From assembly GCA_025738555.1 (NCBI GenBank), contig JAOVFP010000010.1, forward strand, positions 2,914,001 through 2,978,000: 64,000 nt of DNA. Direction: 5' to 3'. Made by a program: the position numbers and the translations under genes. Positions 10,051-22,305 of this stretch are shown here, piece after piece. Source of the stretch: Cyathus striatus. Taxonomy: Eukaryota > Basidiomycota > Agaricomycetes > Agaricales > Nidulariaceae. The notes beneath the pieces are model-generated. The model was not told the origin of the DNA and searched no databases. It worked only from the letters and a program-made list of their open reading frames with translations. Positions within the stretch are counted from its first letter, which is position 1. Each line of letters begins with the position of its first letter.

Positions 10051-12655
10051 TTAACTCACACTCGCTTCATGCATCCGAACCCACAATCCACCCTACACAA
10101 AACACATTATCAGCATCAACATCCCTCACTAAAAAAGGAAGAAATCACACACCTTAACATACAAAGTCAAATGCGCCTGCGGACGAATCTTCTCATTACC
10201 CTTCCTCCCAGGCGCACCAGCCCACGATTTCGGAGGCAAACTATCTTCAGGCTGTGCATCCTGTGCGAGAGTGAACGAAGAAAACTGCTGTAACAGCCGA
10301 ACGAGGAAGAACGCTGATTCTTGATATGCGAACTACAAAGCCAATTAAGCCAATTAATGATATGGTAGATAATGAAATAAATTACCTGTTGACCGAGGCA
10401 GATACGTGGTCCAGCGTTGAAAGGGCAGAAAATGAATGGGTTGGGAGTAAGATATTTCGCCAGACGTTCATCGATGAATCGGTCTGGGTCGAATTCCAGT
10501 GCTAGTTTTCGTATTAGACAAGGATTACGACATAGGATGAAGAATAGCGTACCATCAGGACCCCATAAATCAGTGCGTCGATGCATATTGAAGACGCTAT
10601 ATGTACATCTTGTCAAGGCAGGAACGTAAAAGTCGCGTACTCCGGGAGCTTTGGTGTGCAGGATGGTATCTCGATTTGATGTTCTGCTGTTAATTGGACT
10701 AGATATACTCTGTAAGATCTCTGAATGAATTATGAAAATGGAAGAAACGTACACAGGAGGGTATAACCGTAACACCTCTATAAGATACATCGATTAATGA
10801 GCGTGCGCGTAAACGTTAAGTCCACAAACCATTCAAGAATGCTCTGACATATTTCAATTCGCGAATGTTTTCGTATGTGGGGTGATTTGTCGGTCCAACT
10901 TTGCTCAGAATTTCTTCTCGTAATCTCTGAGTCAAATGCGGATGCTCTGCCATCATGTACACAGAGAACGTCAACAGCGAAGCAGTCTATGAAAGCCAAT
11001 AAGTAGCGCTTATAAAGAATAACCCCCAGGAGTACTCACAGTATCGCGTCCGGCCACAAGAAGGTTAACAAGCTAAAACACAATCAGCTACCATAATGTC
11101 CTCGAGCATCACCAAGCACACCTCATCCATAAGAACAGTCGGATCTAAACAGAATAATCAACCAAAACCCCCCGTTACCAACCAAAAAAACTCACCCTCA
11201 GTCTGCTGCACAAGATAATCAATCAAATACCCCTCCTCTCCCTCCTTCTCCCCTAAAGCACCCTCTTTCTTCTTCCTCAACGCCCTTTCCATAAGCGGCC
11301 TCACAAACTCATCCACAACCTCCCTATTGGGACTCATCATGTCCCCAAACAACTCCTGCAAAGGCCACGTCTCCCCTTTTCTTGCTCTCAATGCAATCTG
11401 ATACTGTCCCTCCATAAAGGCCGAAACGAAGCGGTTGGAGGGGTGCGTATCGAATGTTGGTGGGTTGGGTTTATGTGAGGATGCGGGGTATGCGAGGCCT
11501 GCGTTGAGTGAGCGCACGTTGTCACCGAAGAGGAATTGTGTGGCTGAGTCTAGTGTGAATCGCGATACTAGATCCTATGACATGAATCAGCTGGGTGGAA
11601 ATATAAGAAAGGGACAAGAAAACAAACTTGGAAATCAATAGCATATCCCTCTGCCAATCTCTCCTTGGCTTGTCGCACCGCATCATCAGCATGCACGCCG
11701 AATATCTCGAAATCGCTGATTCGCTCGCGGATGAAGAAGGGGCGCGTGATAGTTCGGTGAAATCTATATGGAGAAAGCGGGACATTAGCTTTACAACTTG
11801 TGGATTGGTACATGTCATAACGCACTTCCACATATCGCCTTACGGGGTTGAAAATAAATGTGAGCGCTGTGCATTGAAGAATTGAATAAATGTTAAGGGG
11901 ACACACACCATCGGAATTGAAAACGCCAGTTCCTAACATTGAGCGCGCTTGTTCCATGAACATAGGACCTGATCGCCATACGGAGCGATCAGCGCTGGAG
12001 ACAGGAACACGAGGTATACAAGAAAACGCGCACCCTTCTCGAATGTATCGAATTGCGTCGCTAGAAGCGCCTGAGATTCAGGTGTGAGTACCAAGGCCGA
12101 GAGGGGTAGAGTTGGAGTTTCAGAATGGCGCTCACTTACTTTAATATGATCAGGCTCGAATGTGAATACCTGTGGAATGGTGAGTGTCGTTTTTGGGGTG
12201 AATAAGGTGTAGACCGTACGCGTTTTTCGAAGGGGAGTAGGAGTTGGTATGTGTTTCCGTATTTTGCTGTCCATTCAATATGCAAGTCTCCTGTTTGAGT
12301 GATTAAACAATGTATGGAATGAGCGTAGAGGGCACGGACCAGGGTATCCATCCTTCATATTCGCCAGAAACTTCCGCATTGTGTTGATTGAATCTGGCCA
12401 TTTGACGTGTACGGTTGGTATCACAGCTGCACCGACAGATGCTGCCTTTCTTGCGTCGCGAAAGTCAGAGTAGTAGCCATAAGCTGTAACATAGAGAGGT
12501 CGCGCGAGGAGAGAGTATGTTATGACTGCCCAGTGAGGTAGATCATTCAGACCGTTCTTTGCTAGAATGTCGAGGAATACGTAGACTGCTACGAAAGTGA
12601 GCACGTAGGTTGGCAGTAGCCTTGCTAGAAACACTAGTCCTGGAGAAATAGCCAT
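10051..12655 (-). CDS. Cytochrome P450, CYP63-like (copy 1)
   Basis: Heme monooxygenase, probably anchored in the ER membrane by the N-terminal hydrophobic segment (residues 5-30). Many short introns join in frame from the ATG at 12655 to a 42-base last exon ending at 10051. Visible motifs are the helix I core [11 protein letters not shown], the ExxR motif in [23 protein letters not shown] before the heme site, and the heme-binding loop [12 protein letters not shown] with the axial cysteine. One exon is only 13 bases long (11826-11838, encoding GDMWK across the junctions). Overall length (about 590) and motifs fit the CYP63 family of white-rot fungi, which oxidises alkanes, alkylphenols and polycyclic aromatics. 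The substrate of this copy is unknown. I see no frame break. It is closely related to the P450 at 25245-27676. Confidence 0.88.
11826..11838 (-). other. 13-base micro-exon of P450 copy 1
   Basis: GCGATATGTGGAA on the minus strand is bounded by AG upstream and GT downstream. It joins GATG to ATTTCACCG to give the conserved [10 protein letters not shown]450 copy 3 has an equivalent 13-base exon (43428-43440); copy 2 has lost the second intron. Confidence 0.75.
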
Positions 12656-12778
12656 CTGGTAGAAGAGAGAGAGAGTACGAAAGAAAGAGAGACTTGGTGG
12701 AGGCGTGACTTTAAAGCATCCCTGTGGATCACTCGTCTTTCGGGGACTACGAACCCGGCATCTCAGGTTGATACTGGA

Positions 12779-13512
12779 TGACTTCCCGCAGCGTTTAGAA
12801 ACCTAGATTAAATTTCTAAACGTTGTAAGCGAGATTGGCCGTGATGCCGCTGTCCAAATCGGCTCACTTTGACAGCTGATCTCAAAATTGACCCCTTTCT
12901 AGATAATAATCTGGAAGAGGCCCCCCCCCCCCTCTTCTAGTTCTAAACGCCCTCCTGTAAACGCATTTTCGATCTCCGACGTCAAAATCCCTGCAGGGAC
13001 ATATCATCTTAAGATTCGTACTACTGATACGGTGCTCTCCCTCCCCTCGTATGACACAGTCACAGTATAATTGGCGATGTAGTAGGCTCTATGTCATATT
13101 GTTTTGTATAGTTATTCATCACAGTGATTCTTTGTGAAAGAAATATATCATTACATACTTATTTTTGAGAAAATCGGTCCACAGTGCCATTGAAGTTCTT
13201 CACTATGGGAGGGAACAGCACTCATATCAAAGAAAAGGCTACATCAGACTAGCATGCACATATGTACTTTTTAATTTACAGAGTTTCTGAGAGATTTAGT
13301 CGTAAAAAGACGGATAGAAAGCAATATCGTTGTGAATAAAGGAAAAGATAAACATGTGATAAGATTACTAAAGCGCTTATGAAATTTAGAAACGACATTG
13401 AAAGTCTAAGGGAAAATGTGCTATGGTTAGAAACGCAGACCTTAGATTAGCCGAGCGCCACTCGCTTAACGTTTAGAAAATAATCTGCGTTTCTAAACCC
13501 TGCGGGAAGTCA
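12779..13512. mobile_element. Non-autonomous fold-back MITE (734 bases)
   Basis: The ends are inverted copies over about 53 bases (12779-12833 and 13461-13512), starting TGACTTCCCGCAG. Each end contains its own small palindrome made of GTTTAGAAA and TTTCTAAAC. The interior has no coding capacity and includes a C14 run near 12920. No certain target duplication is visible, so the superfamily is unknown. It lies just upstream of the P450 gene. Confidence 0.8.
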
Positions 13513-15760
13513 CCCACTACTTGATAGGGAAGCGTGGCGTTGGTGTCGGTCCACAGGGGCACATGATCCAGCTTCGATCCGGCGGCGTTAACCAATAGCG
13601 TTCCTGGAATTTCGAGCGGAGTTAGCCGAGTCAATGCAAACAGCCTCTTAACGCCCCTCGGTCATCACCTCGGCCTTCTTGTCTCTCGCAGTTGCAATGC
13701 TCCGCTACGTTATGTGCTTTTACTTTTCGCGTTTAGAGCCGGACACGTCTGCAACGCGTATCCTTGGCGTACTCCAGTGTCGAAACTTTTGCTTCAACAG
13801 TGGTGTCAAGTCTAATGACCAGATTGTATTCCGGAGAATTCGCTGGAAGCTTGAAGGCTATACTATAGCCTGTTAAGAATCAAGAGGAATGTTGAACTAT
13901 CATTGCGGGAACCAATGTTTACTTCCATGTATTGCATGTGCACTGCAGGAAATAGACGCCCAGAACATGGCTTTCAATTATGATCGCATGATGCACTTCT
14001 AAATATACTACGTCCGTACTGGTATCTTCTCACTGAACGCCGATGTTCGTGTCTTGCGTTAAACAGATACTACGAGTGCTTATGGTCTTTTCGAAAGCTT
14101 GAACATATTCCTCTAGCCCCTGCACAATTCCTATCTATGCCGTATAAATGCTAAGTGCTAACAGGGAACTAAATATACTGGCATATGCCTCATCCGCGAT
14201 ATATCACTTTGATTAATCGCCATCTTCTCCGTATGTCTATCCTCGACTTTAATGCGGTCTTTCCAGGCTTCCACTACTTCAAAATTTAACAAATAGAGTG
14301 CTATCATTTGGTTTAAACAGCAACTTGTTTAGATATATATCAGAAATTGGCAAAATGGAGACATATATTCCTAGCAGACTCGGAGGAATCGCAATGAATC
14401 GTCAGGTAACTGCGAACCATGACGAACCTCGATGATGAGATATCTTAAATGCTAGTGGCGCTAAAACGGCTCGCATCAATGCATCGTGACATCAAGTTAG
14501 AATCACAAAGCAAGGTCTGTACACTGTTCCGAACATCAAGTATATAATTCAGTTCAATACTTCCACGGCATACACGAAATATTCAGCTTATTCTTCTCCG
14601 CCGAGGTGGTAATTGCCAGTGGTATCGAATACAAAATAATCATCGCAACGATGTCATTTTACTAAGGTTAATTTCAAATTAATGTGCTGACTGATTTCGA
14701 GCTGAGTACTGAATGTCATCAAAAGCAGGGTTTCGTAAACTAGACTAATTACTAATTTCTCTACACAGTGCTTACTTATCTTCTCGATACCCCACCCAAT
14801 TCCTGGAACCGGCATGTAGGCATGTAAAAGTTCTCCGTAATACATGAAGTATATTGCAGTAAGTACAGCAGTATGTGTCATGAGCCAGCCAGTGAGAATT
14901 CCATGTCTCCCGGCGCCCAGGCTCTTCATCGGCACCGCCATTCGAGCATCCATAGAGTCCATACTATGCATTTGAAACATACACAAAACCTCGGAGCGCT
15001 TATGGATAGCGCTGAGATTCCTTTACTAGAGCGCTGACGATATTCATAACTGCACAATAATCTACATCGCAGTACACAATGATGAGACGGTCGGCGAACG
15101 ATCGTGAATTTGTTCCAGTCACTTATCTTGGCGCTGTCTGATCTACGAGGTATATATATCCGCGCATGCACTGGCAATGTGGTCCGAAGATCCGTATTTT
15201 TACATCAAGTTCATACGCTAAGTATAAATTTGTTGGCAGCGCGCGAGAATCAGTATTCACTGTTAATCAGATTATTCCAACAGCAGCCGCCTTCCAAACT
15301 CCCACATTTTTGTAAGTTCCGCGCAAACCGCTCTAAAGGCGTAGTATCAGTAGGAGGTTGAATACCAACACCGTTTGGGAGTATCAACTACTCATGAGTC
15401 TAGTGTGTTATAAATCTCTTCCAACTTTTCATATAACAATCTATATATATCGGGCTCGGAAGCCACGCACCGAGCTGTGGTGAGAGTCGTGGCCTCTGCG
15501 CTGAAATATTTAGATTGTTATCAACGGGTCCCATGTTGATATCCAATGAAACTCGTATCTCATGTAGAAGAAGATAAGAATCACCAGTTGCTGATATAAA
15601 AGAGTCCTACAATATCATATCATGATGAAAATTAAATATTGCTACATGATAATCAAACTAATCTAATTGCTCGATCCGGCAGTCAAGCTTTCCAGACATA
15701 AAATAACTTGCCAGTCGTTCTAACATGTAATACGACTATAGGGTCTAGCCTCTTTAGACC
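13513..15760. other. 2.2 kb without a supported gene
   Basis: Only short, unconnected open frames occur. A minus-strand frame at 14654-14986 has hydrophobic stretches (AVLTAIYFMYYGELLHAY) and may be a decayed membrane-protein exon. I found no start, splice partners or family. Confidence 0.4.
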
Positions 15761-17287
15761 ATGTCCTCTCCCTTAGAATCCAGCCAGATTCATGAATCCT
15801 TGAAACATCTTCAATTTATCGACGTATGTACTCGCTATACTAGTTAGAGATGGTATATTCACGCACTCATCTTGAAGTATCTACATGGCAGGTCTCTTAA
15901 TATCCATCAATTCATTTACTAAACCAGTCATTAAAAGTCTCCGGCTTCTCCTTGCTTGTTCGCTTCACATCTACAGCTTCCGTATAATCGAAATCTCTGA
16001 CTATTCTTAGGTCTTCGAGCATTCCATTACCATTGACTCCGAGATTAAGTATGTTTGGGGATCACATTGGGGTTTGATGAAGATTTTGTATCTTTTAACA
16101 AGATATCTTCCCTTCACCGACACCTCACTTTTCATCTTCCGTTTGTTATTTCCCCAAAACGTACTACTTCTATACTCAATTTGAACTTATACTAGGTCAC
16201 TTTTTACCCCATCTTTCATCCCATAATTGCCTCCACATTTTTCGAGCAACAACATGCAAGTGAAACATCCTGCAAAGTTTTGGCTCCAATTAACTTATTT
16301 GAATAGGGCTCGTTATGGTGGGATTAAGCATAGCGGAAGGTAAATACAAGTTCCTATATGAATTGAATCGATTTCAAATCACTTTCCAGTAATATTTACC
16401 CTGCGAACATGGGTAATGTGTGGAAAAAAGAAGTGGTTGACATTTTCTCTGCCCGTGTTCTTCGTAGTTTCATGGACATGCAATTATTATTTGGCAGGAA
16501 AAGCTACGGACACAGTTACATGTAAGTCTTCATATAAATACTGGAGTAGCATCGATTTAAATATCTGTTGTAGTTGATTATCAACCTCATATGCCAAGGG
16601 GATGCCTCGTGACTGGTGGAGACATGACACCTATATGGACAAATTGGACACTTCTTTTTGTATACGACTTTGGTGAGCAACTAGTAGTATTATTAAAGGG
16701 TCAGTTATAGGCTATTACTGACGAACCGAACAGCAAACTTGGCTTTGATGCTCATACCGGCGATACAGATCTGTACGTTGAACACCTTGTTAAATTCTTG
16801 GCCTATTTTTTTGAGATTTGCTTGTAGTTAAACAAAAAGGAAAATCGCGAATGACAAGAGCAATATTCACTGATGGTATGATGTTTATTTCAAATTCTTC
16901 ATTAAACACACCTTGAAACTCCTCGAACTGAAGGAATAATATATTACATATACTTGTTTAGTAAGTGCTTCATATGTTTCACCAATGGCACTAACTGACA
17001 AACTTGTCAGTTGTGTCATTGGCAAGTCTAATTGTGGTTGTCGCACTGAGCGTACGAGAATATGTTTTCTGAAGAGCGACTATTCTGATCAATGTCTACT
17101 TACTAGCCAGATTACTTTGACATAATTTTAGCGTAAGTTATCTTCGTCAAACCAAGTAAACTAATAACGGTATGACTCACATTACGTTAGAATTGGACGC
17201 ATTATCCACTCTATTTTGGCTTGTAGAGTGGTTCTCCACGCACGGGAAGTAGGGTATTCACAAAGTATTGGTGTTACTGCCTCCTAG
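15761..17287 (+). CDS. DUF6533 membrane protein (copy A)
   Basis: Multi-exon gene starting with ATG at 15761 (MSSPLESSQIHESLKHLQFI) and ending in a TAG at 17285-17287. The second coding block reads IKYVWGSHWGLMKILYLL followed by TRYLPFTDTSLFIFRLLF, the signature of the DUF6533 domain. Later exons give VIFTLRTWVMCGKKKWLTF, RGCLVTGGDMTPIWTNWTLL and SLASLIVVVALSVRE. The C-terminus is IIHSILACRVVLHAREVG. It is predicted to be a polytopic membrane protein of unknown function. The family is greatly expanded in Agaricomycetes. Most exons align with copies B and C downstream. One intron near 17065 needs a weak GTTTTC donor, so the copy could be slightly damaged. Confidence 0.75.
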
Positions 17288-18160
17288 CAGTAGCAATTGT
17301 TCCAGGTGCTTTCTACATTATCCATACCGCAATTCCATATTACTATGAGTCTGTTAAGTAATATGTATGACACCAGAATTATATCCATCAGTGGTCTTTC
17401 CATTATCCCATATGATTCGAGGACTCTAAAAAGAGCATAGTATAACCATATACCATCGGTGTCAAGATTCAAGAGATGTTTAATAAAGATGATGCCAGTC
17501 CGCGGACGGGCTATTATATTTTGGCGATGCCCAATGCCCCTATGGCATATGACAGCGCCACAATAACTTTAAGTAATAAGTATCTTTCGGCAGCCACGGC
17601 AACACTACAGCAACGCCAAAGTGCATTTTCCCACCTTCGCGTTTACCGCCACAAATCTGATTGAGGCTATAACATGAACTCTGTGGACATCCTACTTGTG
17701 TAATTGAGCGATACAAAGCACTGAAATTCAAAGAGGGCTTGGCCACATGATGGTATTTGTTGCTGTACAGTGATCTAAGTGATGTAAAACTTGATGAGTC
17801 GTCAACGTGAGGGTTATGTTAGATCGTATCCAAAGTTAGTTTACCCATTCTACATGAGGTCGGGGTGTACTAAGCATATATGGTACTGTGACAGTGTGAC
17901 TAGTACTTAAAGGCCGCAGAAATCACATCAAGATGAACACTTTTCATCGCTGTCGTAAGATACATCCGTAGTTTTCGTAAACATACTAGGAGTTTTCATC
18001 ATTAACACTAGTGTAGGTCTATGTAAGAGGCCATGAAAATACACACAGCATTCAGTAGTAGATTCGAAAACTATCATGATGAACATTAGATAGTTTTGTG
18101 GGATAATCAAACTAACCGCGCAGATTCTATGTAGCGCTTAATCTCCCCCTTTCTCAATAT
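17288..18160. other. Spacer after DUF6533 copy A
   Basis: No gene seen. Short open frames on both strands show no family features. Confidence 0.4.
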
Positions 18161-19508
18161 AAAATAAATCAGTAAGGCCGACTAGCGGCAAGGCCCGCTA
18201 CTGGGCATCAGACATTCTCTCTAAGGTAGAGAGCATAAGGTTCCAGCACCCTTACATAATCAACATTCTCATCACAATTACATTGAAAATTCCTTCTTCA
18301 CATGTCATTTTTCCGAAAATCTAACTCCAACAAATGATAGCTTTTGGTATTTGGATCAGAATGTTGGAATTATTTTTTCGAAATTTGGATTACACCCGGA
18401 GAAATTTAAGAAACATGATTTTGAGTAGTGAATACATTAAAACACCATATTAATGCATTTGCAAATGTTTGGAAGGCATTTTATTTTGACCTCAAACATT
18501 TTGCACCTTACATAATATGTTTTGGATTATGTAACATATTTACACGCGATATAATGTCACGCTATGTCACATTTTGTGACAGCAAGAGCAGCTTAGGCTT
18601 AGATGTTGGTGACATATTGAGGTGTTCTTTGCTTAAACATCTTAGAATCACACTTTAGAGTACGTTGAAGTTGATGTAGAGTAAACTAAAAATTGAAATA
18701 GCAGTATATAATTTTTTTTATTTTCCCAAACCCAGAATTTTGCACCTCTTGGTGCTTACTAAGCTGATTACATAAGGGTGCTGGATTCTTATGCTCTCTA
18801 CCTTAATAGATATAATACTTACATGTACTTAGATGTGCTGAAAGTGCATAAGCAAATATATTAGTGAAAGTTGACTGAAAGGAACATCTTGTTTAAACTA
18901 ATTTCTATGAAAATGGTCATATAAAGTTATTGTTAATGATTCCAGTCAAATTCCGGTCATCCTTAGAATGATACCTGCAACTTCACTATCATTACTGCCC
19001 AAGCCTAGCAACAAAATAGCTTTAATTTTATTCCATGAAATCAGTATAAAATTGGCAAGAGAGCATGTGGGATGGCAGAGTTCACATAGAATTAGTGATG
19101 TAAAACATCCAATATCACAACATGGCATCACATTCACAATGCAAAAGGATAACTTGTTGAAACAAGATCATATGCACATGCATCACAACACGATTCATGA
19201 GGGCAACTATTGTACATAAGTTACTTACAGTGAACTGGAACCGGTACCCATAGAGTAGCTTTATCACCAGTAAAGTACCAATTTATATTCAAAATATGAA
19301 ACTTGAAAGTGATAATGCAACATAAAAAATGCAAAGGAATTCTTATCTTCGACAACGTGCCCAGTGGGAGAAGCTATAAACATTTGGGATATGGAAATGA
19401 CCGATATTTCAAACTCATTTAAACTCCAGTTGATTGGAGGTGTTCGCTCTGCAAAATTTGATTTTTCATCACCCTACATAACCCTACTACCTTAAAAGGT
19501 AGCAGGAA
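18161..19508 (+). repeat. Interspersed repeat R1 (contains a nested MITE)
   Basis: Apart from the nested insert at 18224-18803, this matches 49690-50464 along its length. Shared ends are TAAGGCCGACTAGCGGCAAG on the left and CTACTACCTTAAAAGGTAGC on the right. It has no coding capacity and I see no clear terminal inverted repeats or target duplication. It ends about 57 bases before the start codon of DUF6533 copy B. Confidence 0.75.
18224..18803. mobile_element. TA-flanked MITE inserted in repeat R1 (580 bases)
   Basis: The termini AGGTAGAGAGCATAAG are exact inverted repeats, and similarity extends to about 40 bases each side (TTCCAGCACCCTTA). The element is flanked by TA at 18222-18223 and 18804-18805. 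The second copy of the host repeat lacks it: at 49735-49760 the flanking sequences join across a single TA. This is a filled/empty site pair. A TA target duplication suggests mobilisation by a Tc1/mariner-type transposase, which is not encoded here. Confidence 0.85.
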
Positions 19509-19565
19509 TGACCCTCATCTTGGATGTAAACTAGTGTGCCATTGACTTCCTTTGAAATTTGACCC

Positions 19566-22305
19566 ATGTCATCTATCTCAGAATTGAGCCAGCTTCTCAG
19601 CCACCTTCAGTTTATTGAAGTATGTACCCACATTATCTGTTAGAAAAAAGATAATATTTACGCTCTCATTAAGTATGTACATGGTAGGTACAGTTGTTCA
19701 TTAAATTCTTTCGCTAAAGGAAACATTGACAGTCTCCAGTTTCGTGTTACTTGTCCATGTAACGTTCATAGTACTTCCGGATATTCTGTAGAGCAGGCAT
19801 TCTGCCTGCATGGTAAAAATGCGTTTTTCATCTCCATTACCTCACTCCATACATACTGTCGCTTACTCATCGTTTACCTCGTGTAGCTTACCTACATAAA
19901 TGTCATACATACACTTCGAGAATGTCAGGTTACGCTTACCCCCCAACTTCATCTCTCATGCGACCTCACTAGGATCTGAAGGGTTGGACGGATGTGCCAC
20001 CCACTCGCATATTTCTTTGTCGAGAGGATACTGTCAAGCCAATATCCTCCTCCACAAAGTGGAGCCCACCGCGAGGGGTTTCAGATCCTTTTCCTATGCT
20101 GAACCCCTTGTCCCCACGAGCCGATCCTTTTATTCTGTTCTTCGTCGACCTCATTTGTTACCACGGCGTCATCTGTTCATCAACATCCTCATCGTCATCC
20201 TGTCGACATCACCATCACCATCGTCTTTCGTTCTCACGTCCAACAACATTCTTCCGTCCCACACGCTTCCGAGCCGTGGTTGTAATCCCTCTGATAGGTC
20301 GTAAAAAGTTCCATATGGTGCCCAGGAGTTAGCTGTGCGGAGAAGGTACTTAGCTGGCATGAGGGCATTGCCGAAGAAGATTTGTGTTCGTCTACACGAG
20401 GATCCGCCATTCATCTTGAAGTTCATCATTCATTGTTCATCCCCCACTGCTCACCGTGCTCACATTCACTTCAATTCCTATCGTCTCCGCCACAGCCAGC
20501 TTGCTGCTTCGAACTCAAGTCATTCATTGTCACCACCATTCCCCTTTGTCTCGAAATCGTATTCAGAAGTTTACTGAAGTTATCAAGATGTTATCACACG
20601 TTGAATTTGTTTTGTCTTTCTTTTGAATGGTCTTACGCAGTGTCCCTCTTTCATTTCGTCTTGTAGTGTAGTTTCCTGTTGTAGGGATTGACGAGGACGT
20701 CAATATCTGAAGTACCCATTGGATGTAGAGCAGGCATTCTGCCTGCATGGTAAAAATGCGGTTTTCATCTCCGTTACCTCACTCCCACATACTGTCATTT
20801 ACTCATCATTACCTCGTGTCGCTTACCTACATAAATGTCGTACGTACGCTTTGTGAATGTTAGCTTCGCATTCCCCCCTTTTCTCTCTCTCGCGAGCTCA
20901 CTGGATCTGAAGGGACAGACGGACGTCTTCCCACTCGCATTATTTCTTTGTCGAGAGGATACCCCCAAGCACATATCCTCCTCCACAATTCTCTGATGAC
21001 AATTCAACTTAGGTCTACGAATATTTTATCACTCTTGACTCCGAGATCAATTTTATCTGGGGATCACGCTGGAGTATGATGAAGATCTTGTATATGCTTA
21101 CAAGATATCTTCCATTTTCTGACACGTCGCTCATCATCTTCCGTTTGTTATTTCTCTCACTTATGTGAGCATTACATTAACTAAACTATATCCTCTCAGG
21201 TCACTTTTTACCACATCAGAGATCCCAAGCTTGTCTGTACATATTTCATGCAACAACATGCAAGTAATAGACCTGTACAGTTTTGGCTGAAACTAATCGT
21301 AGTTCGGAATAGGGCTCATTATGGTTGGAATGAACATGGCTGAAGGTGAACTACGAGACTTTTGCAAAAGAAATCAGCTTCATATGATGTCACAGTGATT
21401 TTCACCCTGCGAACGTGGGTAATATGGGGAAAAAAGAGGTGGCTAACATATTCCCTTCCGGTATTCTACATAGCTATATGGACGTGCGGGTATTATTCAA
21501 CTGGGAAAGCTGTGAGCACAGTTAAATGTAAGTCTTTTAATAGTGACTTCGCTAGTATGGATCGACTGAGTAGATGATATAGTTGGTGCTCAACCATTCA
21601 TGACAAGAGGGTGTCTGGTAACTGCGGGAGATATTACACTTATATGGATAAATTGGGCCCTTCTCTTTTTCTATGACTTTAGTGAGAAATCTAGTAAACA
21701 AATTCGCGAACTAATTTAATGACTGGAAAAGCAAACCTTACCTTAATGATAATTCCAGCAATTCAAATCTGTATGTTGATCATTTAGATGATGATATTTA
21801 CTTATTTTGATGTGTATAGTCAAGCAGAGAGGGAAATCACAAATGACAAAGGCAGTATTCAAAGACGGTAAGGCATACGTTTAACTCACAATATAGTATT
21901 TTACAACCTTGAGCATGAAGGAATCATCTATTATATATTCTTATTCGGTGAGTGCCAATCCAAGCCTTATATTGTCATCTCGGGGATAATCGTAATAATA
22001 TTATCAGTGGTCTCCTTAGCAAATCTGATCGTGGTTGTCTCGTTGAGCGTACGAGAGCAATACACCATCCGTAAAAATAACGTTTCTAACTCATCCCTAC
22101 TTCCAGCCGGACTACTTCGATATAATCCTAGCGTAAGCTATTTTTATATAACCTTGGTAGACATCTGCATCAATGTTGAAACTATAACGCCAGACTTGGA
22201 CGCATCATCCACTCCGTTTTGGCGTGCAGGGTGGTTCTACATGCACGTGAATTAGGTCACGCTCAAAGTATAGATATTACTACTGTAGGATGTAAATACC
22301 CGTAG
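19566..22305 (+). CDS. DUF6533 membrane protein (copy B), TRIM in an intron
   Basis: The start at 19566 (MSSISELSQLLSHLQFIE) mirrors copy A, and the stop TAG is at 22303-22305. The domain exon near 21040 gives IWGSRWSMMKILYMLTRYLP-type sequence. Further exons give VIFTLRTWVIWGKKRWLTYS (21400), a VSLANLIVVVSLSVRE segment (22007) and the CRVVLHARELGH terminus. Compared with copy A, the intron before the domain exon is interrupted by a 1.2 kb LTR element (19787-20987), which makes that intron about 1.4 kb long. All exons appear to remain open, so the protein could still be made if the large intron is spliced. Function is unknown; a polytopic membrane protein is predicted. Confidence 0.7.
19787..20056 (+). 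repeat. Left LTR of the TRIM
   Basis: 270 bases, TG...CA ends, about 85% identical by eye to the right LTR. The divergence between the two suggests the insertion is not very recent. Confidence 0.85.
20060..20078 (+). other. Putative primer-binding site of the TRIM
   Basis: TGGAGCCCACCGCGAGGGG begins with TGG and lies three bases after the left LTR, where the 3' end of a tRNA would pair. The matching tRNA was not identified. Confidence 0.5.
20724..20987 (+). repeat. Right LTR of the TRIM
   Basis: 264-base direct repeat of 19787-20056, followed by ATTCT. Confidence 0.85.

Larger units (their letters stand above)
19787..20987 (+). mobile_element. TRIM-type non-autonomous LTR retrotransposon
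   Basis: Two direct repeats of 270 and 264 bases, both starting TGTAGAGCAGGCATTCTGCC and ending CTCCTCCACA, bound a 667-base interior. The interior has no reverse transcriptase, gag or integrase. Three bases after the left LTR lies TGGAGCCCACCGCGAGGGG, which has the form of a tRNA primer-binding site. The flanks share ATTC (left) and ATTC(T) (right), a probable 4-5 base target duplication. No clear polypurine tract is seen. It sits in an intron of DUF6533 copy B. Confidence 0.85.

Noticed and set aside
13560..13620. tRNA-like GTTCGATCC-type stretch
   Set aside because: No acceptor stem or complete cloverleaf could be drawn around it.
14654..15177. Possible membrane-protein exons on the minus strand
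   Set aside because: One hydrophobic frame is suggestive, but no start, partner exon or family could be found.
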